Shown: piece by piece, positions 9,310 through 17,869 of the stretch
Numbering within the stretch: position 1 is the stretch's first letter
Layout of the letters: the number at the start of each line of letters is the position of its first letter
Source of the DNA: Herbaspirillum seropedicae
GTDB taxonomy: Bacteria > Pseudomonadota > Gammaproteobacteria > Burkholderiales > Burkholderiaceae_D
Reading direction: 5' to 3'
Assembly (NCBI RefSeq): GCF_001040945.1
Contig: NZ_CP011930.1
Coordinates: forward strand, 1,488,001 to 1,552,000
DNA length: 64,000 nt
Translations under genes and position numbers: made by a program
Notes under the pieces: model-generated
Seen by the model: the letters and a program-made list of their open reading frames with translations, nothing else
Databases searched by the model: none
What the model was told of the DNA's origin: nothing

Positions 9310-10578
9310 ATGAATCCGCAAGACTTCTTCGACCCGCTGGCCAGCGAGGTGCTGGCAGTGGCCCCGACGCGCGCGCATGACCTGGCGCGCCTGCGCGTGC
9401 TGGCGCAGCGGCACGCCGCGCCCACCGTCACCGTGGTGGGCAAGTACAACCACGGCAAGAGCCGCCTGCTCAATGAGCTGGTGGGGCGCGACGTGTTCGC
9501 CGTGGCCGATCGCCGCCAGACGGTCACGCTGTCCGAGCATCATCATGCCGAACTGCGCTGGCTGGACGCCCCCGGCCTGGATGCCGATGTGGCCGAGCAG
9601 GACGACGGCCACGCCCAGCAAGCCATCTGGCTGCACGCCGATATCCGCCTGTTCGTGCATGCCGCCAAGGAGGGCGAGCTCGACGCCGCCGAGCGCAAGC
9701 TGCTGCAGACCCTGCGGGAGGACCAGCTGCGCACCCGGCGTCAGACCCTGTTCGTGCTGACCCAGGTCGACCAGATGAGCGACGAGGAGCAACTGGCCAA
9801 GGTCAGCGCCGCTATCGAGGCGCAGGCGCACGGATTGGCGCTGCATCCGGTCTCGGCCACCCGTCATCGCAATGGCGTGGAAGGCGGCAAGCAGCTGTTG
9901 CTCAACAAGAGCGGCATCCCGGCCCTGCAAGCGCTGCTGCGCGAGGTGGTGCAGCAAGTGCCGGCCGCGCGCCAGCATGAGCAGGCAGTGCTCTTTGCCG
10001 ACATCGGCGAGCAGTTGCAGCAGCAGCAGGCCGCCGCGCAAGCGCAATGGCAGGCGCTGCAGCAGCGCCAGCAACAGCAGCGCCAGCAATTCGAGCAAGG
10101 CTTGCAGAGCGTGCTGGAGAGCATCCACCAGGACCTCCTGCCCATCGTCGAGCTGCAAGGCGAGGATCCGGCGCTGACACCTGACACGGCAGCCGATGAG
10201 TTCAGGCTCACCGCCGGCAAGCGCGAGCGGGCGCGCATCCACGTGGCCTATTCACGCGCCTGCATCGCCATTCGCGCTCACCTGATCCAGCACGGTGTGG
10301 AAGGCTTGCCCGCTGACCAGCGCACCTCCGTGGCCAGCCTGGACACGGTGATGGTGGCGGTGATGGGCATCTCGGTCAAATACCGCGCCGACCTGCGCCG
10401 CCGCTTCTGCGAGCCGGCCGGACAGGCACAGCTGATGCAATCCTTCCTGCATTACTACGAACTCTCAGAGGACCAGCAAGCCTTGCAGCAGGCGCTGGCG
10501 CAGGCGCAGTCCGAGCAGCAGGCCAACACCCGCGCACTGGAGGCGCTGCAGCGGCTGCGCCAAGGGGCGAGCGCATGA
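9310..10578 (+). CDS. Dynamin-like GTPase, first of a tandem pair
   Basis: A 422-residue GTPase-domain protein. It shows a P-loop GKYNHGKS (44-51), a G3 motif DAPG (86-89) and a G4-like TQVD (151-154). Helical sequence follows, with a strongly Gln-rich coiled-coil stretch at about 230-280. GGAG at 9300-9303 favours the ATG at 9310 over the one at 9298. Its stop overlaps the start of the next GTPase (ATGA), so the two are translationally coupled. Bacterial dynamin-like proteins often come as adjacent pairs that co-assemble on membranes; whether this one does is inference. It lies 18 bp after benE but has no obvious link to benzoate. No transmembrane segment is visible. Confidence 0.78.
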   Translation: MNPQDFFDPLASEVLAVAPTRAHDLARLRVLAQRHAAPTVTVVGKYNHGKSRLLNELVGRDVFAVADRRQTVTLSEHHHAELRWLDAPGLDADVAEQDDGHAQQAIWLHADIRLFVHAAKEGELDAAERKLLQTLREDQLRTRRQTLFVLTQVDQMSDEEQLAKVSAAIEAQAHGLALHPVSATRHRNGVEGGKQLLLNKSGIPALQALLREVVQQVPAARQHEQAVLFADIGEQLQQQQAAAQAQWQALQQRQQQQRQQFEQGLQSVLESIHQDLLPIVELQGEDPALTPDTAADEFRLTAGKRERARIHVAYSRACIAIRAHLIQHGVEGLPADQRTSVASLDTVMVAVMGISVKYRADLRRRFCEPAGQAQLMQSFLHYYELSEDQQALQQALAQAQSEQQANTRALEALQRLRQGASA

Positions 10579-12113
10579 ACCGGCAGGAGCAGCAGTTCAT
10601 CGACGCCATCGGCCGCACCGGCCAGGGCGAGGCCGACTTGCAGCCGGTGCTGGCGGCTTTGCGCGGCTGGCTGTCGGCGCTGGACCAGGCCTTGCAGGAC
10701 GGGCGCATCGACGCGGTCGGCTTGCAGCCCGGCAGTGCCTTGGCCCGGCGTATCGCTGGCCTGCATGACGACCTGGCGCGCCAGGCGCAGCGCCGCCAGC
10801 AGCAATGGATGGCGCTGGCGCCGGCGCGCGCGCTGGCGCAGCGTTTCGAAGGCAAGCTGATGCTGTTGGTGTTCGGCAAGTTCAATGCCGGCAAGAGTTC
10901 GCTGTGCAATTTCCTGGCCCAGCGTTTTCGCCAGCGCGGTCAGGCCGTGCAGTATTTCCATCTGCAGGATGGGCAGTTGATCGAGAGCGCCAGCGCCTTC
11001 CATGAAGGCGCCACCGAGACCACGGCGCGCTTGCAAGGGGTCTGCCTCGGCGATGGCCTGGTGCTGCTGGATACGCCCGGCCTGCACTCGGCTACCGATG
11101 ACAACGCCGCCCTGACCCAGCGTTTTCTCGACAGCGCCGATGCCGTGCTGTGGCTGACCAGTTCGACGTCGCCGGGCCAGGTGCAGGAACTTGACGAGCT
11201 GGCGCGCGAACTGCGCCGTGGCAAGCCTTTGCTGCCGGTGCTCACGCGCAGCGACGTCATCGATGAAGACGAACTGGACGGCCAGATCGTCAAGCGCCTG
11301 CGCAACAAATCCCCGGCCAATCGGGCCGACCAGGAAGCCGATGTGCATGCCCGCGCCCGCGACAAGCTGCAGGCCCTGGGCGTGGCCTTGAGCCAGCTCA
11401 AGCCACCGGTCTCATTGTCTGCGCATGTGGCCCGCACCGAGGGCGCGGATGCCGCAGCGATGGAGGGGGCGGGGTTTGATCGCTTCTATGCGGCGCTGTC
11501 GGCGTTGCTCGCACCGGCGCTGGCCTATCGGGATCGCAAGCCCGCCGAAGTATTGCTGCATCACCTGCAGGAAGACGTGCTGGCGCCCTTGCTTGGACAG
11601 ACCCTGCCGGCCCTGCAGGCCTTGCAACAGTTGCTGGAGCAGGAGCAGGCGACGCTGCCCGCCCAATGTGCGCGCATCGTGCAGCTGGCCTGGCGCGAGA
11701 TCATGCCGGGCCTGCCGGCCTTGCTGGAACAGCACGCCGCCGCAGACGACCTGGCCGCCGTGCTGGACACCGTGCAGCCGCTGATGATGCACGCCTTTGA
11801 GCGCCACGCCCGCGCTGTGCTGGACAGTCATGTGCTGGCCGCACCGGCGGCGCAGGGCATCGTCTTGCCCGCTGACGCCGGCTACGAGAGAGCCTTCGCA
11901 GACGACTTGCCGCCGTCCTATGAAAAGCTCTACGACGCCCTGGGCCAGGCCATCCAACTGAGCCTGGAAGCGCTGGCCGAGACCACCGGCCAGGTCTGCG
12001 CCGCCCGCCTGGAGGCCTTGAGCGCGGCGGTGCATCGCAAGCAGCAGATCATCCACCGTTACACCGGCCAACTGGGCGAGATTGAACAGGGCCTGCGACG
12101 CCCCGGCCTGTAG
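10575..12113 (+). CDS. Dynamin-like GTPase, second of a tandem pair
   Basis: A 512-residue protein with an N-terminal helical segment of about 90 residues before the G domain. The G domain has P-loop GKFNAGKS (101-108), G2 threonines at 149-150 (ETT), G3 DTPG (166-169) and G4 TRSD (224-227). A long helical C-terminal half (about 310-512) resembles the stalk or paddle of bacterial dynamin-like proteins. It overlaps the previous GTPase gene by four bases. The two partners differ in layout: the first has a short N-terminus and a Q-rich coil, this one a long N-terminal extension. This fits a hetero-oligomeric pair for membrane remodelling or stress response, but function is unproven. Confidence 0.78.
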   Translation: MNRQEQQFIDAIGRTGQGEADLQPVLAALRGWLSALDQALQDGRIDAVGLQPGSALARRIAGLHDDLARQAQRRQQQWMALAPARALAQRFEGKLMLLVFGKFNAGKSSLCNFLAQRFRQRGQAVQYFHLQDGQLIESASAFHEGATETTARLQGVCLGDGLVLLDTPGLHSATDDNAALTQRFLDSADAVLWLTSSTSPGQVQELDELARELRRGKPLLPVLTRSDVIDEDELDGQIVKRLRNKSPANRADQEADVHARARDKLQALGVALSQLKPPVSLSAHVARTEGADAAAMEGAGFDRFYAALSALLAPALAYRDRKPAEVLLHHLQEDVLAPLLGQTLPALQALQQLLEQEQATLPAQCARIVQLAWREIMPGLPALLEQHAAADDLAAVLDTVQPLMMHAFERHARAVLDSHVLAAPAAQGIVLPADAGYERAFADDLPPSYEKLYDALGQAIQLSLEALAETTGQVCAARLEALSAAVHRKQQIIHRYTGQLGEIEQGLRRPGL

Positions 12114-12115
12114 AA

Positions 12116-12164
12116 CTCATTTCATCCACGGGCATCTCACGGCTACGATGATGGATGAAATGAG
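12116..12164 (+). terminator. Possible terminator hairpin after the GTPase pair
   Basis: Perfect 13-bp arms CTCATTTCATCCA (12116-12128) and TGGATGAAATGAG (12152-12164) flank a 23-nt loop just after the GTPase stop. A pyrimidine-rich TCTTTCTTAATTTT run follows at about 12177-12190. The long loop and the gap before the T-run make it a weak terminator; it could also be an operator-like palindrome. Confidence 0.4.
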
Positions 12165-12292
12165 GCCGGCATTAAGTCTTTCTTAATTTTCCAGGTCTAC
12201 AGTCAAGTCATCGGAAGCCCAACCGTCGGGCAGATCCGGTCCACCGCCTCAGGCGGCGCGCTTTTCATCCTGAACCACGATAAGGAGCCATC

Positions 12293-12706
12293 ATGGACAT
12301 CAACAAGATCACCGCCATCAGCGCCATCGTCTTCGGCCTCGCAGGCCTGGCCGCACCGCTCACCCAGGCCCAGGAGATGCAGGGCTCGGTGGCCTACATG
12401 AACGGCGGCATCGGCGCCGGCGAGCAGCACAAGCTGCGCGAGGCGGCCAAGGACTACAACCTGCGCCTGCTCTTTTCGGAAGCCAAGGACGGCGCTTTCG
12501 TCAGCAACGTCAAGCTGACCGTCAGCGATCTGCACGGCAAGAGCGTCTTCACCCTGCCCAGCGCAGGACCGATGACCAACCTGAAGCTGCCGTCCGGCGA
12601 ATATGAGGTCACCGCCATCTACAACGGCGTCAAGAAGACCAGCAAGGTCAGCGTGGGCGAGAAGCCGGCATCGCTGAGCTTCAACTGGGCGCATCAGGAC
12701 AACTGA
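12293..12706 (+). CDS. Exported carboxypeptidase-regulatory-like protein
   Basis: A 137-residue protein with a signal peptide (hydrophobic stretch about 8-24, likely cut after TQAQ). The mature part resembles a small beta-sandwich of the carboxypeptidase-regulatory or Ig-like type (FVSNVKLTVSD, LPSGEYEVTAIYNGVKKTSKV), as in secreted hypothetical proteins of Burkholderiales. AAGGAG at 12281-12286 supports the start. It is probably periplasmic. It stands alone between the GTPases and the cytochrome b module, with its own upstream gap. No catalytic motif can be seen and no specific function is assigned. Confidence 0.75.
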   Translation: MDINKITAISAIVFGLAGLAAPLTQAQEMQGSVAYMNGGIGAGEQHKLREAAKDYNLRLLFSEAKDGAFVSNVKLTVSDLHGKSVFTLPSAGPMTNLKLPSGEYEVTAIYNGVKKTSKVSVGEKPASLSFNWAHQDN

Positions 12707-12803
12707 CGCCCGCCCTCCCTTGGGTCACTGCGCTCCCCGGCAGGCATGCTGACGGGGAGCGTCGCTGCGTCGCTGGATCGTTGTTTTCGTCATGTGGGAA
12801 AGA

Positions 12804-12838
12804 TGACATTTTTGTCACTCAAATGTCATTCGAATGAC
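12804..12838. promoter_or_regulatory. TGTCA/TGACA repeat cluster (operator candidate)
   Basis: Four TGACA/TGTCA-type half sites begin at about 12804, 12813, 12824 and 12835, roughly one helical turn apart. They include the inverted pair TGACATTTTTGTCA (12804-12817) and the perfect palindrome GTCATTCGAATGAC (12825-12838). They lie 54-88 bp upstream of the start at 12892, where a response-regulator or repressor site would sit. Confidence 0.55.
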
Positions 12839-12891
12839 GTGCTGGGCTGCCTAGAATCAGGTTCCCCTTCAATGACGTCTTCCAGGTTCCC

Positions 12892-13521
12892 ATGATGAAA
12901 AAACTACTGCCTCAAGTCTTTCGCGGTGCATTGATCCCGGCGCTGCTGGCCAGTCATCTGCTGGTCCCCGTCGCGCTGGCGCAGACCCCGGCGCTGGTCG
13001 GTATCCGCGGCACTATCGTCTCGGTCGGCAAGGATCAGCTCGTCGTCAAGAGCAACAAGGGCGCCGAGCAGAACGTGGCGCTGGACAAGGACACCCGCGT
13101 GGCCGCCATCTCCATTGCCAACATCAGTGACATCAAGCCCGGCAGCTATATCGGCGCGGCCGGCATTCCCCAGCCGGATGGCTCGCAGAAGGCGCTGGAG
13201 GTGCATGTCTTCCCGCCCGCCATGGCCGGCACTGGCGATGGTCATCGTCCCTTCGACCTTGCCCCCAACAGCACCATGACCAACGGCACCGTGGGCGACG
13301 TCATCGCCAGCAATGGCCGCACCCTGACGCTGAAGTACAAGAACGGCGAAAAGAAGATCGTGGTGCCCGAGGATGTGCCGGTGGTCAACATCGAAGCCGG
13401 TGACCGTTCGCTGCTGGCCGCCGGTGTCAAGGTAGTGGTGCGCGCCCGCAAGAATGCCGACGGCAGTCTCACCGCCGCCAGCGTCAGCGCCGGCAAGAAC
13501 GGCATCACCCCGCCGATGTGA
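12892..13521 (+). CDS. Exported protein with repeated small beta-domains (DUF5666-like)
   Basis: A 209-residue protein with a clear signal peptide (to about residue 31, VALAQ). Two similar OB-like beta segments follow: GIRGTIVSVGKDQLVVKS at about 38 and GTVGDVIASNGRTLTLKY at about 135. Each starts with a GT(I/V)-x-V pattern, which is typical of DUF5666-like exported proteins. A second ATG at 12895 is equally possible. It is followed at once by the cytochrome b and molybdopterin genes, so it probably belongs to that periplasmic redox module, perhaps as a binding or maturation partner. That role is inferred from position only. Confidence 0.72.
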   Translation: MMKKLLPQVFRGALIPALLASHLLVPVALAQTPALVGIRGTIVSVGKDQLVVKSNKGAEQNVALDKDTRVAAISIANISDIKPGSYIGAAGIPQPDGSQKALEVHVFPPAMAGTGDGHRPFDLAPNSTMTNGTVGDVIASNGRTLTLKYKNGEKKIVVPEDVPVVNIEAGDRSLLAAGVKVVVRARKNADGSLTAASVSAGKNGITPPM

Positions 13522-13535
13522 CAAGGAGGGCGACG

Positions 13536-14150
13536 ATGTCCCGACCACCCGTTCTTCATCCGCTGGCCGTACGCATTGCCCACTGGCTCAATGCCTTTGC
13601 CATCGCCTGCATGATCAGCAGTGGCTGGGGCATCTATAACGCCTCGCCCCTCTTTCCCTTCAAATTCGCTTCCTGGATGACCCTGGGCGGCTGGCTGGGC
13701 GGTTCCATCGCCTGGCACTTCGCGGCGATGTGGCTGCTGGTGGCCAATGGCTTGTTCTATCTGCTCTATGGCGCGCTGAGCGGCCACTTCCGCCGCCACC
13801 TGCTGCCCGTGCGGGCCGGCGAGGTCTGGCGCGACGCCGGGCAGGCGCTGCGCTTAAAACTGCCGCACCAGCCCGGCGTCTACAACGCCGTGCAGAAGCT
13901 GCTGTATTGGGCGGTGATGCTGCTGGGCATCCTGGTGGTGCTGTCCGGCTTGGCGCTGTGGAAGCCGGTGCAGCTGGACTGGCTGGCCGATCTCTTTGGC
14001 GGCTTCGACTTTGCGCGCAAGGTCCACTTCGCCGCCATGGCGGGCATCGCCGCCTTCGTGGTGGTCCACCTGGCGCTGGTGGCCATCGTGCCCAGGACGC
14101 TCATCCCGATGTTCACCGGCGGCCATGACAAGAAGGCCAATGCATCATGA
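13536..14150 (+). CDS. Membrane cytochrome b561-type subunit
   Basis: A 204-residue membrane protein with four to five hydrophobic helices. Histidines suit haem b ligation: HPLAVRIAHWLNA near the N-terminus, IAWHFAAMW mid-protein, KVHFAAMAG and VVHLALVAIVP near the end. It resembles the cytochrome b561 or hydrogenase-type b subunits that pass quinol electrons to periplasmic oxidoreductases. AAGGAGGG at 13523-13530 favours the ATG at 13536 over the one at 13518 that overlaps the previous stop. Its stop overlaps the start of the molybdopterin gene, so the two probably form one complex. Confidence 0.85.
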   Translation: MSRPPVLHPLAVRIAHWLNAFAIACMISSGWGIYNASPLFPFKFASWMTLGGWLGGSIAWHFAAMWLLVANGLFYLLYGALSGHFRRHLLPVRAGEVWRDAGQALRLKLPHQPGVYNAVQKLLYWAVMLLGILVVLSGLALWKPVQLDWLADLFGGFDFARKVHFAAMAGIAAFVVVHLALVAIVPRTLIPMFTGGHDKKANAS

Positions 14151-14923
14151 AAGACAAGGACGACAAGCACGCGCCGAAGACGGAAAAGATCCTGCTGGCC
14201 GACCATCGCCCGGCTCTGGTGCAGGTGCAGCGCCGCCTCATGCTGCGCTCGGCGCTGTCGCTGGGGGCGCTGTCCATGCTCTCGGGCTGCGACCTGCAGG
14301 ACAATGACAGCGTGGACAAGGTGCTGTGGGCCATGTCGCGCTGGAATGATCGCGTGCAGGCGCTGCTGTTTCGCAGCCACAAACTGGCGCCCACCTATGC
14401 GGCCAGCCAGATCACGCATCCTTTCCCGTTCAACGCCTTCTATGACGAGTTCAATGCGCCCGACATCGATGGCAGCGACTGGAAGCTGGAAGTCTCGGGC
14501 CTGGTCAGCGACAAGCGCAGCTGGACGCTGGAGCGCCTGCGCGCACTGCCGCAGGCCGGCCAGATCACCCGTCACATCTGCATCGAGGGCTGGAGCGCCA
14601 TCGGCCAATGGTCCGGCGTGCCGCTGCGGCTGTTCCTGCAGGCGGTGGGTGCGGACCTGACGGCCAGGTATGTCGGCTTCAAATGCGCCGACCGCTATTA
14701 CTCCAGCCTGGACATGCCCACCGCGCTGCATCCGCAGACCATCCTCGCACTCGACTTCGGCAAGGAGGCCTTGCCGACACAGTATGGCTATCCCCTCAAG
14801 GTGCGCGTGCCGACCAAGCTGGGTTTCAAGAATCCCAAGCATGTGGTGGCCATCTTCGTGAGCAACCAGAACCCTGGCGGCTATTGGGAAGACCAGGGCT
14901 ACAACTGGTTCAGCGGCATCTGA
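14147..14923 (+). CDS. Tat-exported molybdopterin oxidoreductase (sulfite-oxidase/MsrP fold)
   Basis: A 258-residue protein of the sulfite-oxidase-type molybdopterin family. The signal region holds a twin-arginine motif RRLMLRS and then a lipobox LSGC (about residue 48), so it looks like a Tat-exported lipoprotein facing the periplasm. The Mo-ligand cysteine is in RHICIEGWS, followed by the family marks IGQWSGVPL and GYPLKVRVPTKLGFK. It overlaps the cytochrome b gene by four bases (ATGA). By analogy with MsrP/MsrQ it may be a periplasmic reductase fed by quinol electrons, but its substrate is not predictable from sequence. Confidence 0.85.
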   Translation: MKDKDDKHAPKTEKILLADHRPALVQVQRRLMLRSALSLGALSMLSGCDLQDNDSVDKVLWAMSRWNDRVQALLFRSHKLAPTYAASQITHPFPFNAFYDEFNAPDIDGSDWKLEVSGLVSDKRSWTLERLRALPQAGQITRHICIEGWSAIGQWSGVPLRLFLQAVGADLTARYVGFKCADRYYSSLDMPTALHPQTILALDFGKEALPTQYGYPLKVRVPTKLGFKNPKHVVAIFVSNQNPGGYWEDQGYNWFSGI

Positions 14924-14944
14924 ACCGACAGGCGGGCGATCGGC

Positions 14945-17869
14945 TCATGGCATCGGCATGGCGCGCGAACGTGCGATGGCGGCTTCCACACCTTGCCAGG
15001 CCGGCTTGCCGGCGGCGAATTCGCTGCGCAGATAGGCCAGCAGGTCCACCATCTGTGCATCGCTGAAACTGTTGGCGAAGCCAGGCATGTAACCCAAGGC
15101 AGGATTGGCCGGTTCGCGGATGCCATGCAGGATCACGTGGACCAGGTTGTCAGGCGTATCGCTGTGCAGATTGGTATTGACCCGCAGCGAGGGTTTGACG
15201 CCGAACAGGGTCGGGCCGGTGCCTTCCTGGTGGCAAGCCGCACAGGCCCCTGCGAACAGGCGCTGGCCATTGGCCCGTGAGCGCAGCTCGGCCGGGCTGG
15301 GCGCTTGCGCGGCCGATGCCGGTACGGGCGCCGCAGGGCTGCTGGCTGCGCCGGACTGGAACGAAGCCAGGTAATGCGCGATGGCGCGCACGTCACCCGG
15401 CGGCAACTGCGCCAGCTCGGCCACCACTGGCGCCATCGGCCCGGCTGCGATGCCATGCCGTGCAGAGAAGCCGGTGCGCAGATAGGCAAACAATTCTTCC
15501 TCCGTCCACGGCGTGGGTGACTTCGACAAGGCCGTCAGCGCCGGCGCCTCCCAGCCATCGACCATGCCGCCGCCCAGGTAGTGGCGTCCCCCTTTTTCGG
15601 CCCCGAGCGCATTGCGTGGCGAGTGGCAGGCCGCGCAATGGCCAGCACCTTCGACCAGGTAGGCCCCGCGGTTCCACAGGTCCGAGCGCGCCGGATCGGG
15701 CTGGAATACCTGGGGATCATGGAACAGCGTATTCCAGCCCGCCAGCAAGGGCCGCAGATTGAAGGGGAAGCGCAAGTCATTGGCCGGCGGCGTGCTGGCC
15801 ACGGCCGGCTGCGCCATCAGGTAGGCATAGAGCGATTGCATGTCGGCCTCGCTGATCTTGGCGAAGGCGGTATAGGGGAAGGCCGGGTAGAGATGCCTGC
15901 CGTCGCGGTGGATGCCTTCGCGCATGGCGCGTTCAAAGGCGGCGTAGGACCAGTTGCCGATGCCGGTGTGCTCGTCGGGCGTGATGTTGGTGCTGTAGAC
16001 GGTGCCGAAGGGCGTCTGCAAGGCGTGGCCGCCGGCGTTGGTCGCCCCGCCCGGCGCGGTGTGGCAGACCGCGCAATCACCCGCCAGCGCCACCCGTCGT
16101 CCCCGCTCGATGGTGGCGGCCGAGTAGAGGTCGGGATCGGGACGTGCGATGGGCGCGATCTCGCTGCGCCAGGGCATCGCCAGGGTCAGCGTAGCGCCCA
16201 CGGCCGCCACGGCCGCGCCCAGCCAGCCATATTTGCGCCAGCGCTGCGCGCCGCTGGCGGGCGCGGATGCGTTCAAGGCCAGCCGGATCTGCTCGCCGGA
16301 AAAGGGCGCCTGGCGCAGCCGCACGCCAGTGGCGGCATAGACAGCATTGGAGATGGCCGCCGCCGCCGGCAGCGTAAAGGCCGCGCCGGCATTGAGCTGG
16401 ATGTTCTGCAGGGCCGCCGGTGTCCCCACCAGTTCGACCGTCGGCAGTGCGGTGCGCTGGGGCAAGCCGAGCGAGGAGGGCAGGGTGGACGGCAGGCCCG
16501 CTTCGCTCGACCAGGCGTCGAAGCCCTGGCCGCCATGCATGCTCTGCGCCAGCGCCAGCCGGGCCTGCTGGTCGAGCCGTTCGGCGTTGGCTTGCGCCAG
16601 CACAGGGCTGGTGGCGGGCGCTTGCCCGGCGGCGCGTACGTCGTGTCCGGCGGTGACCTTGGTCACGCTCAGTTCGCCGGAGGCTTCGTCGTATTCCACC
16701 TCGGCGACCCAGGCCGACCAGCTCTGCACGGGCTGGCCGGCGTGCTGCTCGATCGTGCTGGCATAGGCGAAGCCGCGTCCGCGCAAGCGGCCGCCCTGGC
16801 GCTGGCCTTGCTGCCGGGCGGGATGCCAGCGGGCGCCGTGCGCCACCGAACGGATCAGGTCCCTGCCGTGGCTGTCGGGCAGGTGGGCCAGGCGATACTG
16901 GACCGGATCCTGCCCCAGGCGCTGCGCCACTTCATCCAGAAAGACTTCCTGCGCAAAGCAGGTGGCGGCGACCGGCACGCTGGCCTCCAGCGCAGCGCTG
17001 ACATGCACGCTGCGCCAGTCATAAGGCGGGGCCAGCGCCGCGCCATCGATGGCGGCAGCGTCCTGCAGCGCATAGGCGGTCTCTGTCAGCAGCCAGGCCA
17101 GTGGGGGCGCGGGGCTGTCCTGGGTAATGTCCAATGTGGTGTTGCCCAGCGCGCCATCCTCATCGAATTCGCCGCGCAGGTGCAGCGAGGTCGAGAGGGC
17201 CGGCGCTTCTGCGGGCGTCAGCGCCAGCGAGACCGCTTCGCCACACTGCTGGCACAGCAGCGCCGCCACACCGGCCACATCGGAGGCGGCGCGATACTCG
17301 CGGGCGTCGGCGGGTGCGCGGTGGCTGCGCACTTCGATCTGGGCGACGGGCAGAGCGAGCAAGCCCGCGACTTCGAGCGCGATGGCGGCGGGATTGCCGA
17401 AGGGCAGATCGATGCGCATGCCTGTTCCGCTGGGTGCCGCCAGGGCTACCACGTCGGGGGACGAGAGGGTGGCTTCGCCATCCTGCCATTGATAGTCGGC
17501 TTCCAGCGTGAGGTCGTACAGGCCTTCTTCTTCCTTGCCGCGCTGATAAAGGCTGTGCGCCTGGCGTGGGCGTAGCGCCCGGTCGTCGTCGGCCGGCGTG
17601 CTCCAGCGCGGCTTGAGCAGGGCGCAGGCCTGGCGCGCCTGGGCGTCGCTGTCGGCGATGACGGCCAGCAGGTGGCGCTGTTGCACCAGCCTGTGCACGC
17701 CGGGCAATCCCAGCGCGGCGTCCACGTCCACGCCTTGCAGGCGCGCGCCGGTATAACGCTGCGATTGCCAACCCAGCACCGGCGGCAGGGCCAGCCGGGC
17801 ATGGCGCAACGAGGCTAGGGAGGCGGGCGTGGCGGTGGCCGTCGCACGCAAGTCGACGCTGCCCATCAT
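14945..17869 (-). CDS. Triheme cytochrome c protein fused to a degenerate Mo-hydroxylase domain (NicB-like)
   Basis: A 974-residue protein matching the carboxyl half of nicotinate dehydrogenase NicB. Residues about 20-530 resemble the xanthine-dehydrogenase-type molybdenum subunit but lack the N-terminal block with the GHVDLGTG-type motif. Where the family has GxGE near the end, this protein reads NAGA (493-496), so the catalytic glutamate is alanine. A membrane segment at about 547-566 follows, then three haem c sites: C599-x2-C602-H603, C745-x2-C748-H749 and C876-x2-C879-H880. It starts within the nicA stop (ATGA on the minus strand). It is probably the membrane electron-exit subunit of the nicotinate hydroxylase, paired with NicA and the Mo subunit at 22173. 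Confidence 0.85.
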   Translation of the reverse strand: MMGSVDLRATATATPASLASLRHARLALPPVLGWQSQRYTGARLQGVDVDAALGLPGVHRLVQQRHLLAVIADSDAQARQACALLKPRWSTPADDDRALRPRQAHSLYQRGKEEEGLYDLTLEADYQWQDGEATLSSPDVVALAAPSGTGMRIDLPFGNPAAIALEVAGLLALPVAQIEVRSHRAPADAREYRAASDVAGVAALLCQQCGEAVSLALTPAEAPALSTSLHLRGEFDEDGALGNTTLDITQDSPAPPLAWLLTETAYALQDAAAIDGAALAPPYDWRSVHVSAALEASVPVAATCFAQEVFLDEVAQRLGQDPVQYRLAHLPDSHGRDLIRSVAHGARWHPARQQGQRQGGRLRGRGFAYASTIEQHAGQPVQSWSAWVAEVEYDEASGELSVTKVTAGHDVRAAGQAPATSPVLAQANAERLDQQARLALAQSMHGGQGFDAWSSEAGLPSTLPSSLGLPQRTALPTVELVGTPAALQNIQLNAGAAFTLPAAAAISNAVYAATGVRLRQAPFSGEQIRLALNASAPASGAQRWRKYGWLGAAVAAVGATLTLAMPWRSEIAPIARPDPDLYSAATIERGRRVALAGDCAVCHTAPGGATNAGGHALQTPFGTVYSTNITPDEHTGIGNWSYAAFERAMREGIHRDGRHLYPAFPYTAFAKISEADMQSLYAYLMAQPAVASTPPANDLRFPFNLRPLLAGWNTLFHDPQVFQPDPARSDLWNRGAYLVEGAGHCAACHSPRNALGAEKGGRHYLGGGMVDGWEAPALTALSKSPTPWTEEELFAYLRTGFSARHGIAAGPMAPVVAELAQLPPGDVRAIAHYLASFQSGAASSPAAPVPASAAQAPSPAELRSRANGQRLFAGACAACHQEGTGPTLFGVKPSLRVNTNLHSDTPDNLVHVILHGIREPANPALGYMPGFANSFSDAQMVDLLAYLRSEFAAGKPAWQGVEAAIARSRAMPMP

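Noticed and set aside
7842..9380. A 512-codon + frame running through the palindromic element into benE
   Set aside because: It is out of frame with benE, Arg/Gly/His-rich, and crosses the hairpins; benE in the other frame is a clear membrane protein.
8320..10242. A 640-codon minus-strand frame opposite benE and the first GTPase
   Set aside because: It is His/Gln-rich with no family motif, and the opposite strand encodes two recognisable proteins.
15581..17575. A 664-codon open frame on the + strand opposite the triheme gene
   Set aside because: It has low-complexity Gly/Arg/Ala-rich sequence and lies wholly antisense to a protein with clear haem and Mo-family motifs; such shadow frames are expected at this GC content.
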